DNA from: Oscillospiraceae bacterium
GTDB lineage: Bacteria; Bacillota; Clostridia; Oscillospirales; UBA644
Length of the DNA: 10,063 nucleotides
NCBI GenBank assembly: GCA_015067385.1
Contig: SVMP01000073.1
Location: 1 to 10,063 of the forward strand
Reading direction: 5' to 3'
Of this stretch, positions 1 through 7,022 are shown one piece after another; position 1 is the first letter of the stretch, and every line of letters starts with the position of its first letter. Made by a program: the position numbers and the translations under genes. Under the pieces are notes generated by a model. The model saw only the letters and a program-made list of their open reading frames with translations. It was not told the origin of the DNA and searched no databases.

Positions 1-1571
1 TAGTATACTTCTTCTCCGTCAATGAGCCAACGTGCGGGGAACTGGTTTTCCATCCAGTCGAGAGGACGGCATTCGTTTTCCTGAATCGAGTTTGTTTTCC
101 ATGCTTCTTTAAGGTCTGCAAGCTCGGATTCGTTAAGAACTCCTGGTTTGCATGAAACAAAGAGGGGAGAGCCGCTCTTGGAAAGAACATCGAGCCACAT
201 TTTGTTGAGATCCCAGGAAATTGCTCCCGTGATACCTACGCAGTCTGCGTCTGCCATATAGAAAATGCCGTTCTGGATAAGACGGAATGCAAGGGTGTTA
301 ACGCCCATTCTTCTTGTTCTGCTCCAGTCAAAGCCGCTGGTATCGTCACCTGTTCTGTTAAGCTCGTACATGCCTGCGCAAAGATGGCTTACTGTGTTGC
401 ATCCGATAATAATGCAATCTTCGCCTGCGGCTTCTTTAACCGTGCGGTAGAATTCAACGGTTGCCTGCGCTGTTGTTTTGCTTCTGTCATAAAGATGCCA
501 ACCCTCGGTTCCGTATCTGTCGGTCAGACAAAGCGCTGTAAAACCGCCGGAAATATCGTGAGAAGAATAGTCGTGCTTGATAAGCTCGTATCCCCAATCA
601 ACAACACGTCTGGTAACTTTTTTTACATATTCAAGAACTTCGGGATGTGTCGGGTCAAGACGGGGACATTTTTCGCCGCGTTTGATAAACCAGTCGGGCT
701 TTGCTTCAGTGAGAGCAAAGTGTTCGTCGGTAAGATAGCGTACCCAAATACCCGGACGTGCGCCCATGCTTCTCATTTCATCTGCAAGTGTCTTCATATC
801 GCCGAATTTTTCGTTGCTTTCCCACGGTGCGTTTGTTCCGTAGATCGTCCAACCGTCATCAATAACCATGTAGGGAATATTTTCGATGCCCTTACACTGT
901 TCAACAACGATCTTTGTGTCGCTGATGATCTCTTCGCGTGAGCTTTTACCGTATGCATAATACCAGTTGTTTGAACCGTAAATCTTATGCTTCGGAAGAT
1001 TGTTTGCAGGGCACATCTTTTTGCAGAATTCCTGACCTGCCTTAAATGCCGTAACATCTTTGTAGTCGCCGAAAACAACGGTACAGATGTCGAGTGTCTT
1101 TCCTCCGAGAACGACACCCATACCGCCGCTTCTGATGTCTGCCCACATGGAAATACCGGCTTCGTCGTACTGCCATTGTACAAATGCGAAGCACTGTACC
1201 TTTACACCGAAGCCTTCGGTGCGTCTGCCTGCAGTGTCTTCAACCGCATCTGAGCCGTTTGATACAAGCACGTACCAGGGCATTGTTCTTTCGGGCTCAA
1301 TACCTGCCCAACGAAGATCACCGTAGCCTCTTTCGAAAGAGTCGCCGAGTATTTTTATTGCGTCCTTACGTTTTTCGTCGGCAGTGAAATTCCAACGAAG
1401 ACGAACATAGCTGATCGGGGTTTCGGTTGCCGTAACTTTAACATCGAGACCGTCGTTTTCAATATCAAAAGAAAGGTCAATGTCATTGATCTTAATGTTT
1501 TTCTCAAATGACTGCTTGTAAGTTTCTGTTTCTGTATAGATAGTAATATGGTCGGGGTATCTGATATTCAT
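1..1571 (-). CDS. GH36-like alpha-galactosidase (clan GH-D), 3' end outside window
   Basis: The frame is open from an ATG at 1571 to the window edge, giving 523 residues with no stop. It has the hallmarks of a clan GH-D retaining glycosidase: IDDGW at 237-241 (substrate-binding Asp pair), IKHDYSS at 331-337 with D334 as expected nucleophile after K332, and RTGDD at 406-410. The last fits the RxxxD signature, with D410 as likely acid/base. This family hydrolyses terminal alpha-galactosides such as melibiose and raffinose. There is no signal peptide, so the enzyme is probably cytoplasmic. The start is fixed by an AAAGGAG ribosome binding site (1581-1587) nine bases upstream. A perfect promoter lies at 1629-1657, so the gene is its own transcription unit. 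Base composition is near 50% GC in sampled lines, with many NNC codons, which suggests high expression. The clan is firm; the exact substrate is not, because GH36 includes other activities. Confidence 0.8.
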   Translation of the reverse strand, partial: MNIRYPDHITIYTETETYKQSFEKNIKINDIDLSFDIENDGLDVKVTATETPISYVRLRWNFTADEKRKDAIKILGDSFERGYGDLRWAGIEPERTMPWYVLVSNGSDAVEDTAGRRTEGFGVKVQCFAFVQWQYDEAGISMWADIRSGGMGVVLGGKTLDICTVVFGDYKDVTAFKAGQEFCKKMCPANNLPKHKIYGSNNWYYAYGKSSREEIISDTKIVVEQCKGIENIPYMVIDDGWTIYGTNAPWESNEKFGDMKTLADEMRSMGARPGIWVRYLTDEHFALTEAKPDWFIKRGEKCPRLDPTHPEVLEYVKKVTRRVVDWGYELIKHDYSSHDISGGFTALCLTDRYGTEGWHLYDRSKTTAQATVEFYRTVKEAAGEDCIIIGCNTVSHLCAGMYELNRTGDDTSGFDWSRTRRMGVNTLAFRLIQNGIFYMADADCVGITGAISWDLNKMWLDVLSKSGSPLFVSCKPGVLNESELADLKEAWKTNSIQENECRPLDWMENQFPARWLIDGEEVY

Positions 1572-1628
1572 ATTGGGTGTCTCCTTTATATATAATAAGT
1601 ATTATATAAAAAACTTTTATTATAATTT

Positions 1629-1657
1629 ATTATATACATTTCAATGTCTTTTGTCAA
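1629..1657 (-). promoter_or_regulatory. Perfect-consensus sigma-A promoter of the GH36-like gene
   Basis: Read on the minus strand, TTGACA (1652-1657) is followed by exactly 17 bases and then TATAAT (1629-1634). Both hexamers match the consensus completely. A short inverted repeat, GTCTT/AAGAC with a 5-base gap (1646-1660), covers the -35 and could be a regulator site, although arms of 5 bp are weak evidence. The leader to the ATG is about 50 bases and very AT-rich. Confidence 0.85.
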
Positions 1658-1661
1658 GACA

Positions 1662-1700
1662 TAAAATGAAAAATATGGCGGCAAGTAAAAACCTGCCGCC
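1662..1700 (-). terminator. Strong intrinsic terminator after the P-type ATPase gene
   Basis: On the minus strand a 10-bp stem (GGCGGCAGGU paired with ACUUGCCGCC, one G-U pair) with a UUUU loop spans 1677-1700. It begins 6 bases after the ATPase stop codon and is followed by a U-rich run, AUAUUUUUCAUUUU. The G-U pair becomes an A-C mismatch on the other strand, so the element is oriented to stop minus-strand transcription. It lies directly upstream of the -35 of the next gene. Confidence 0.9.
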
Positions 1701-1706
1701 TCCAAT

Positions 1707-3803
1707 TTATTTTTTGAGCAATCTCATTGAGTTCAGAACAGCTATAAGAGCTACTCCGACATCTCCGAATACCGCCTGCCACATGCTTGCATACCCCAAC
1801 GCTCCCAAAAGAAGAAATATTCCCTTAATAATAAATGAAATCAAAATATTTTGAATAACAATAGATTTCGTATCTTTTGCTAATTTTATCGAATCTGCAA
1901 TCTTTGACGGTTCATCGTTCATTATAACAACATCCGCTGCTTCTATCGCCGCATCTGAACCCATGCCGCCCATTGCCATTCCGATATCCGCCCTTGCGAT
2001 AACAGGCGCATCGTTTATACCGTCTCCCACAAAAATAACTTTGCCTTTTGTCTTCTTTTCGGTACAAAGCTTTTCCAGAAGATCCACTTTCTTATCGGGG
2101 AGAAGTTCTGCATGATATTCGTCTATGTTTAACTCTTTACATATTTTTTCTGCAGTCTTAACATTATCTCCGGTAAGCATTACAGTTCTCTTTATTCCTA
2201 TTTTTTTGAGCATTGAAACCGCTGTTTTACTGTCTTCTTTTATTCCATCCGATATTATTATGCATCCGAGGAACATTCCGTCTTTTGCAACATAAGCTTT
2301 TGAACCGAATTCTTCGTTTTTAACATAATCTATTTTTTCGATCTCCATCAGTTTTTCATTGCCGACCAGAACGATTGAGCTGTTGACGGTCGCCTTTATT
2401 CCGAATCCTGAAATTTCTTCAAACGAGGTTACCCCCGAATCATCAGAAGGGTATCTTTCGCAGATCGAGCGTGCAATAGGGTGACTTGACATGCTTTCGG
2501 CTTTTGATGCAGTTTCAAGAAGCTCTTTTTCGCTTGTTCCGTTTGCGGTAACTGTCTTTGAAACATTGAAAACACCCTTTGTCAGCGTACCTGTTTTATC
2601 GAATACCACGGTATCTGTTTTTGTCAATGCTTCGATATGGTTGCCGCCTTTAATGAGTATTCCGTGACGTGATGCGGCTCCGATCCCTCCGAAAAATGCA
2701 AGAGGTATCGATATTACAAGTGCGCACGGGCATGATATTACAAGGAAAACGAACCCTCTGTGTAGCCAATCCGCCCAAACTCCGTTAAAGAAAAGCGGCG
2801 GTATTATTGCAAGGAATGCCGCAAAAATAACCACAGCAGGCGTATAGTATCTTGCGAAAGTTGTTATGAAATTTTCTGTCGGCGCTTTCTTCGATGATGC
2901 GTTTTCAACAAGCTCAATGATTTTTGATACAGTCGATTCTCCGTATGTCTTTTCTGTTTTAACTGTTAAAACACCGTTCATGTTGATGCTTCCGGAAAGA
3001 ACCTCGTCGCCTTTTTTTACTGATCTCGGAACTGATTCGCCTGTCAGAGCAGCGGTGTCGATCATCGAAATACCGTCCGTAACAATGCCGTCAATCGGTA
3101 TCTTTTCTCCCGGTTTTACGGTTATTGTTTCTCCGATCTGAACATTCTCCGGGTGTACGATCATCGCTTTCCCGTGTCTTATTACCGTTGCACTGTCGGG
3201 ACGTATATCCATAAGTTCGCTTATCGATCTTCTTGAACGTTTTACCGCAAGCCCTTGGAAAAATTCGCCGATCTGATAAAACAGCATTACTGCGACAGCT
3301 TCGGGATATTCGCCTATAATAAATGCGCAGACCGTCGAAATGCTCATTAAAAAATTCTCGTCAAAAATTCTGCCCTTTATTATGTTTTTTACGGCTTTCA
3401 GAATAACGTCACCGCCGAGAATTATGTACGAAATTATCAAAATCGCAAGGTACACGGGTAGAGGAAGTTTCAGTAAACCTCCAACAACTATCGCCGCTGC
3501 ATATACAGCCGCACCGACCGCTATTTTCAGAACAGCCTTTTTTGTCTCTTCGTCGGTTTCTTTTTTTACTACCTTCTCTTCTTTTTGCTCGACTATTTCA
3601 ACGTCGGGCTCGTGGCTGTGAACGATTCTTTCGATATCTTCGCCAACTTTGTCCGCAATATGCTCCGAAACATTCACCGTCAAAGTCTGATTCATCAGAT
3701 TAACGACCGACTCCGAAACCCCGTCCAGTTTGCCGACCTCTTTTTCTATTTCAGCCGAACAATGAGGACAGTCAAGCCCTTTTAAAATAAAAACTTTCTT
3801 CAT
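1707..3803 (-). CDS. cadA: Zn/Cd/Pb-exporting P1B-type ATPase (CadA/ZntA type)
   Basis: This 698-residue protein is a complete heavy-metal efflux pump of the inner membrane. An N-terminal heavy-metal-associated domain carries GLDCPHCS with C12 and C15. A charged linker (about 60-88, including HSHEP) follows. The actuator motif is TGES at 254-257. The transport-site SCPCAL has C358 and C360. The phosphorylation motif DKTGTLT has D402, the HP motif is at 441-442, TGD at 544-546, and GDGINDAP at 593-600. The CPC motif, together with K660 in the GIF-containing helix and D681 in the last membrane segment, matches the Zn/Cd/Pb subgroup (ZntA K693 and D714) rather than the Cu subgroup. A GGAG (3811-3814) lies 7 bases before the ATG. 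An ArsR-type operator sits in its promoter and a strong terminator follows. It is the last gene of the metal locus. Function is confident; which of Zn, Cd or Pb dominates cannot be read from sequence. Confidence 0.95.
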   Translation of the reverse strand: MKKVFILKGLDCPHCSAEIEKEVGKLDGVSESVVNLMNQTLTVNVSEHIADKVGEDIERIVHSHEPDVEIVEQKEEKVVKKETDEETKKAVLKIAVGAAVYAAAIVVGGLLKLPLPVYLAILIISYIILGGDVILKAVKNIIKGRIFDENFLMSISTVCAFIIGEYPEAVAVMLFYQIGEFFQGLAVKRSRRSISELMDIRPDSATVIRHGKAMIVHPENVQIGETITVKPGEKIPIDGIVTDGISMIDTAALTGESVPRSVKKGDEVLSGSINMNGVLTVKTEKTYGESTVSKIIELVENASSKKAPTENFITTFARYYTPAVVIFAAFLAIIPPLFFNGVWADWLHRGFVFLVISCPCALVISIPLAFFGGIGAASRHGILIKGGNHIEALTKTDTVVFDKTGTLTKGVFNVSKTVTANGTSEKELLETASKAESMSSHPIARSICERYPSDDSGVTSFEEISGFGIKATVNSSIVLVGNEKLMEIEKIDYVKNEEFGSKAYVAKDGMFLGCIIISDGIKEDSKTAVSMLKKIGIKRTVMLTGDNVKTAEKICKELNIDEYHAELLPDKKVDLLEKLCTEKKTKGKVIFVGDGINDAPVIARADIGMAMGGMGSDAAIEAADVVIMNDEPSKIADSIKLAKDTKSIVIQNILISFIIKGIFLLLGALGYASMWQAVFGDVGVALIAVLNSMRLLKK

Positions 3804-3824
3804 ATTTTATCTCCATATTTATTA

Positions 3825-3840
3825 TTGAGCAATTATTCAA
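3825..3840. promoter_or_regulatory. ArsR/SmtB-family operator upstream of cadA
   Basis: TTGAGCAATTATTCAA is an imperfect inverted repeat (6 of 8 positions symmetric). Its inner 14 bases (3826-3839) differ from the TGAACAATCATTCA core in front of the arsR-type gene at only two positions. The known SmtB/CadC/CzrA-class operator core is close to TGAACAnnnnTTCA. It lies between the candidate -10 and the ribosome binding site of cadA, where a bound repressor would block initiation. Confidence 0.82.
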
Positions 3841-3847
3841 CTACTTG

Positions 3848-3880
3848 TTTTATAAAATAGAGAGCAAAGCTCCCTACTTT
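3848..3880 (-). terminator. Probable weak intrinsic terminator after the permease pair
   Basis: On the minus strand AAAGUAGGGAGC (3869-3880) pairs with GCUCUCUAUUUU (3854-3865) around a UUU loop, giving 12 bp with two G-U pairs. The G-U pairs become A-C mismatches on the plus strand, so it is oriented for minus-strand transcripts. The U-run is partly inside the stem and is followed by AUAAAA, so termination may be incomplete and allow readthrough into cadA. Confidence 0.55.
3849..3854 (-). promoter_or_regulatory. Candidate -10 of the cadA promoter
   Basis: TATAAA on the minus strand (5 of 6 to consensus) sits 8 bases upstream of the cadA operator, so the predicted start site falls inside the operator. 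No good -35 is seen 16-18 bases further up. The promoter may therefore be weak or need another factor, or readthrough from upstream may contribute. The -10 also lies in the tail of the terminator that ends the upstream permease pair. Confidence 0.45.
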
Positions 3881-3895
3881 ATATTTGATTTTATA

Positions 3896-4948
3896 TTATT
3901 TCAGTTTTTCGCTCGTATCTATTTTATAAATCGCAATAACCGGAACAACAGAAAGAACGATTGCGAGAATAAGTGTTATGATGATGGCATAAACAACAGT
4001 CAGAGGGGTAATTGTTGTAAAATAACCAAGTTCGCTGCCGGTGTATGTTTCGTTAAAAGTAAGCAAGAGCATGCTGATTATTGCAAGAGCAAGTCCTATA
4101 AATGCGTATTTTATAAACTTTATTGCAATCTCCAAGAACAAAGTCCACATAGAATAACCGACAAGCTTTTTGACTGCAAGCTGGTATGATATGCTATCAA
4201 CATAAAAAACGCTGACGACAATTATACTGAGAATCAGAATCAACATTGCGATTGGATACAACGATCTGCTGAACGAGTCAAAAGATCGTATGGTAGATTC
4301 ATACACGAGCGGCATAAATTCGGCTCCCCCTGAGGCTTCAACATCTTCTTTTGCTTGTGCGAAAGCGGATTCGATAGCAGAATTGCTGTCCGAGTCTATG
4401 ATGTAAACACCTGAACAGACGGTTCTATCCGCGAAATATCCGCCCCAGTTAAGCATAACGATAATATCAAGATCGGAAGCGGAAGCTGTTCCGATATGAC
4501 CTATAACTCTGTATTTCTTTCCCTGAAAAGGGAAGTATTCAACGCCGTCAATTATCTCGGTCGTTCTTGCGCTTACATTCGAACCCACAACGCAAAGCGG
4601 CTCTGATGAAAGCAACTGTTCTTCCGTGAAAAACTGACCTTTTTTCATTTTGGGAGTAGGAAAATCGCCCTTGCCGTAAACGACACGTACCCAGTCTGTA
4701 TCATAAACCGTATTTGCATCGTTAAGAAGATTATATATAACGAAATCGTCGCCGTAGTCCCACGGAGAAAGCACAAAAGGTTCTGTGCAGGTGACTCTCA
4801 TTTTCATTGATTCGGGTCCGTAAAACATATCGTAATTTCGGTTGTTTGTTTTATTCATCGCCAACTGATTTACGAAAATAACAACAAAGAATGAAGCAAG
4901 TAAAAATGAAACACAAATCATTATACCGTTAATATTGATTTTCTTCAT
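3896..4948 (-). CDS. FtsX/MacB-like ABC transporter permease, smaller subunit
   Basis: The architecture of this 350-residue membrane protein is that of the FtsX-like permease family. One N-terminal membrane segment (about 9-26) is followed by an extracytoplasmic domain of about 200 residues. Three membrane segments come last (about 231-250, 273-297 and 317-340), with a charged VKKLVGYS loop between the first two of them. The family couples to an ATPase to move or release substrates, or to do mechanical work on the envelope. I chose the second ATG (4948). AGGAGG (4955-4960) directly abuts the first ATG at 4954, leaving no spacing, but lies 6 bases from the second. It begins 12 bases after the larger permease, so the two probably form a heterodimer. 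No ATPase gene is visible in the window. It lies between a metal repressor and a metal pump, suggesting metal-controlled expression. Substrate unknown. Confidence 0.75.
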   Translation of the reverse strand: MKKININGIMICVSFLLASFFVVIFVNQLAMNKTNNRNYDMFYGPESMKMRVTCTEPFVLSPWDYGDDFVIYNLLNDANTVYDTDWVRVVYGKGDFPTPKMKKGQFFTEEQLLSSEPLCVVGSNVSARTTEIIDGVEYFPFQGKKYRVIGHIGTASASDLDIIVMLNWGGYFADRTVCSGVYIIDSDSNSAIESAFAQAKEDVEASGGAEFMPLVYESTIRSFDSFSRSLYPIAMLILILSIIVVSVFYVDSISYQLAVKKLVGYSMWTLFLEIAIKFIKYAFIGLALAIISMLLLTFNETYTGSELGYFTTITPLTVVYAIIITLILAIVLSVVPVIAIYKIDTSEKLK

Positions 4949-4954
4949 AACCAT

Positions 4955-4960
4955 CCTCCT
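4955..4960 (-). promoter_or_regulatory. Ribosome binding site that sets the start of the smaller permease
   Basis: AGGAGG on the minus strand overlaps the end of the upstream gene's stop-codon region (TAAAGGAGG). It touches the first possible ATG (4952-4954) with no gap and is 6 bases from the second ATG (4946-4948). The second is therefore the expected start. Confidence 0.8.
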
Positions 4961-6514
4961 TTATTCTTTGCCCTTGATTACCGTTGCAACATCGAGTCTT
5001 GAAGAGCAAATATACGCAACTATTCCAACGATCGCAAGAATAAGAATATTCATAGCGATCATAAGGGGGTAAATAAGATACACCGCAGTGTCTCCGACTC
5101 TGATATGCATCGAAAAGGTAAAAAACCAAAAAGTACTCGGAAAAAGGATACGCATTATGTATTCAAAATGAGTTAATATATCAGCACATAACAGATAAAT
5201 CGCATATTCAAGCAAATAACATTTCACATTATCGGCAACAGTAGCGCCAACGACACGATGGACCGCAATATCTTTTATATTGCTTCTGAACTTATTGATA
5301 ATTATAATTACCATTATCGCAATTGTAAAAACCAATGTTGCGCCCGATATCATTGCATAATTGATAGTCCTTTTTTCGCTTAACTTTTCGTAAACTGCAT
5401 TTATCTGACTCTGTTTTTCGGGATAAATATTTACTCCACGAACAGTGTCTTCGGAAAGAACTTTATTTAGTTCGGCAAGAACCTGCTGTTCATTTTCTTT
5501 ATCGATATATATTTGCTTATTTATCAGCGAACTATAAAAATCCTGTGCCATATATTCCTTATTTCCGTTTGGAAAATATTCAGGAGTGTTGGGGACTTGC
5601 GGAATAATGATGTAACTATTTAAATTATGTCTGAGTCCGCTGTCTTTTTCAACATTGGTATCTTCATCCAAAAAGCCTATTACAACAAACTGCCCAAATG
5701 TTTGGTCGGTATGTCCTGGAGTATAATATCCTTCATTGAACATTTTTACAGCATATCCACCTTCCGGATGCTTAATAACATCTCCCACATCGTAATAGTC
5801 TTTAAAATTATATCCCATTACAATAGGAACGGTAGGAAGAGTGCCGTCTGCTTTCATCAAATAATCAAACTGAAGATCTTCTTCCGTCCAACCTCTACCT
5901 TCGCAATATGTAAAATTTTCTAAAAGAATGGTTTCTTTATTGTATCTGACACAGTTATAATCACAGAATTGCCCCACCTCGTTTTTTGAGTAACCTAATT
6001 CCTCAAAAAAATCTACTATATTCGTATCATCAGCATGATTAGTTAGATTTACGGTGTTCTGTAATGATATTTCATAAGCTCTACCGTCGTCTGAAAAAAA
6101 AGGGGCACTCCAGGTTTTATCTATGAGTATCAGACCGTCAATGTTCTTTAATTTATTGTAGAATATTTCATACGAAGCAACAACCTTTTCGTTATGCGCA
6201 ATATCTTCTTCGGTAAGAGTGCGAACTATCGGATTCTCAGGATCATCGGGGTTATACTGATAGTCTTCTGACCTTATCAGGTCATCAGAAGAAATGTTCC
6301 CTTTTGGTTTTAATGAATATATAGCGTATTCAATGTATGCTTCGTTTCTTATGGTATTATCGAAACTTTCAATCCTGAAAAGATGATGGGTCATCCAAGC
6401 AAGAGAATAACTGAGAACCTGAATAAGTAATACGAAAAGCAAGACTATAATAACAGATAGAGTTAATCTCGACTTGATATTTTTTATTGCTTCGGTTAAG
6501 TAGATGCGGAACAT
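4961..6514 (-). CDS. FtsX/MacB-like ABC transporter permease, larger subunit
   Basis: The 517-residue protein has a membrane segment at about 17-38, then a large extracytoplasmic region of roughly 340 residues (about 45-385). Three more membrane segments follow at about 386-407, 433-447 and 481-502. The loop RSNIKDIAVHRVVGAT (410-425) resembles the conserved FtsX-domain coupling loop of the form RxxxIxxxRxxGAs. The short C-terminal tail RLDVATVIKGKE also fits MacB-type permeases. The start has an excellent ribosome binding site, AAAGGAGGT (6521-6529), 6 bases upstream. The gene lies 59 bases after the arsR-type gene with no convincing terminator between, so it is probably cotranscribed from the repressor's promoter. 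The extracytoplasmic region has no motif I recognise. Composition is markedly AT-rich (18 and 19 G/C in the 60-base lines at 5461 and 6001). The family call is good; the role is unknown. Confidence 0.75.
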   Translation of the reverse strand: MFRIYLTEAIKNIKSRLTLSVIIVLLFVLLIQVLSYSLAWMTHHLFRIESFDNTIRNEAYIEYAIYSLKPKGNISSDDLIRSEDYQYNPDDPENPIVRTLTEEDIAHNEKVVASYEIFYNKLKNIDGLILIDKTWSAPFFSDDGRAYEISLQNTVNLTNHADDTNIVDFFEELGYSKNEVGQFCDYNCVRYNKETILLENFTYCEGRGWTEEDLQFDYLMKADGTLPTVPIVMGYNFKDYYDVGDVIKHPEGGYAVKMFNEGYYTPGHTDQTFGQFVVIGFLDEDTNVEKDSGLRHNLNSYIIIPQVPNTPEYFPNGNKEYMAQDFYSSLINKQIYIDKENEQQVLAELNKVLSEDTVRGVNIYPEKQSQINAVYEKLSEKRTINYAMISGATLVFTIAIMVIIIINKFRSNIKDIAVHRVVGATVADNVKCYLLEYAIYLLCADILTHFEYIMRILFPSTFWFFTFSMHIRVGDTAVYLIYPLMIAMNILILAIVGIVAYICSSRLDVATVIKGKE

Positions 6515-6573
6515 TTGAAGACCTCCTTTATGATTTGAGAATGAAAAAATGTTTTTACATGCGTTTTACACTT

Positions 6574-6927
6574 TCACTCATTTATATGTTCAAACCCCAT
6601 ATCGATTATCTGTTTGACATGGTCATCGGCAAGGGAATAGAAAACAATCTGTCCCTCTTTTTTGAATCTGACGAGGTTTGCAAGGCGTAACGCTTTGAGT
6701 TGATGCGAAACTGCGGATTTAGTAAGACCCAAAAGCGCTGCAAGGTCGCAAACGCACATCTCATGATGCTCCAATGCGTGAAGTATTTTTATCCTCGTTG
6801 CATCGCCGAACATTTTATATAACGATGCAAGATCGATATACGTATCGTTTGAAAGCATCTTTTCTTTTGCTTCGTTTACTGCGTGCTCATGAATGACTTC
6901 GCAGTCGCAGGTATATTCGTTGTTCAT
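6574..6927 (-). CDS. cadC: CadC/SmtB-type ArsR-family metal-responsive repressor
   Basis: This 117-residue winged-helix repressor is expected to leave DNA when Cd, Pb or Zn binds. C58 and C60 (MCVCDL) sit in the first helix of the DNA-binding region, and the recognition helix is TKSAVSHQLKAL (69-80). N-terminal C7 and C9 (TCDCE) could complete the thiolate site. D101, H103, H114 and E117 fit the helix-5 Zn site. These positions coincide with the ligands known for staphylococcal CadC (C7, C11, C58, C60; D101, H103, H114, E117). The exception is the second N-terminal cysteine, which is at 9 instead of 11, with V11. A GGAG (6935-6938) lies 7 bases before the ATG. It is preceded by its own operator and promoter, which implies autoregulation, and the same operator core occurs before the ATPase gene. 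The family is certain; the metal preference is inferred. Confidence 0.92.
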   Translation of the reverse strand: MNNEYTCDCEVIHEHAVNEAKEKMLSNDTYIDLASLYKMFGDATRIKILHALEHHEMCVCDLAALLGLTKSAVSHQLKALRLANLVRFKKEGQIVFYSLADDHVKQIIDMGFEHINE

Positions 6928-6943
6928 TTGTCATCTCCGTTTT

Positions 6944-6969
6944 ATTAGTTGAACAATCATTCAACTAAT
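6944..6969. promoter_or_regulatory. ArsR/CadC operator, 10-bp perfect arms
   Basis: Arms ATTAGTTGAA (6944-6953) and TTCAACTAAT (6960-6969) are perfect reverse complements separated by CAATCA. The core TGAACAATCATTCA is the form known for SmtB/CadC/CzrA-class repressors. It overlaps the -10 hexamer and covers the predicted start site of the repressor gene, as expected for negative autoregulation. Confidence 0.92.
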
Positions 6970-6996
6970 TATATTCCCAAATAAATTTTTTGTCAA
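6968..6996 (-). promoter_or_regulatory. Perfect-consensus sigma-A promoter of the metal repressor
   Basis: On the minus strand TTGACA (6991-6996), a 17-base spacer and TATAAT (6968-6973) match the consensus exactly. The -10 overlaps the outer end of the operator inverted repeat. A promoter this strong makes sense only if tightly repressed by the operator it contains. Confidence 0.9.
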
Positions 6997-7022
6997 TGCT
7001 GTTTGCAGAAAAGTCGAAAATA

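Noticed and set aside
384..941. Plus-strand open frame of 185 residues opposite the GH36-like gene
   Set aside because: It lies entirely antisense to a gene with clear catalytic motifs, has no ribosome binding site of note, and its translation is Cys/Phe-rich antisense-type sequence.
794..1183. Minus-strand open frame of 129 residues
   Set aside because: It overlaps the GH36-like gene in another frame and shows no recognisable domain; the GH36-like frame is clearly the coding one.
6515..6573. Possible terminator between the repressor and the larger permease
   Set aside because: A short AUGU/ACAU hairpin before a U-run, and a longer TGAG-TGAAA pairing with a bulge, can be drawn. Both are AU-rich and weak, and a strong ribosome binding site follows, so cotranscription seems more likely.
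6997..7022. Terminator after the aldo/keto reductase
   Set aside because: Only a 3-bp CTG/CAG pairing is visible and no U-run follows it; I see no intrinsic terminator, so readthrough into the metal locus is possible.
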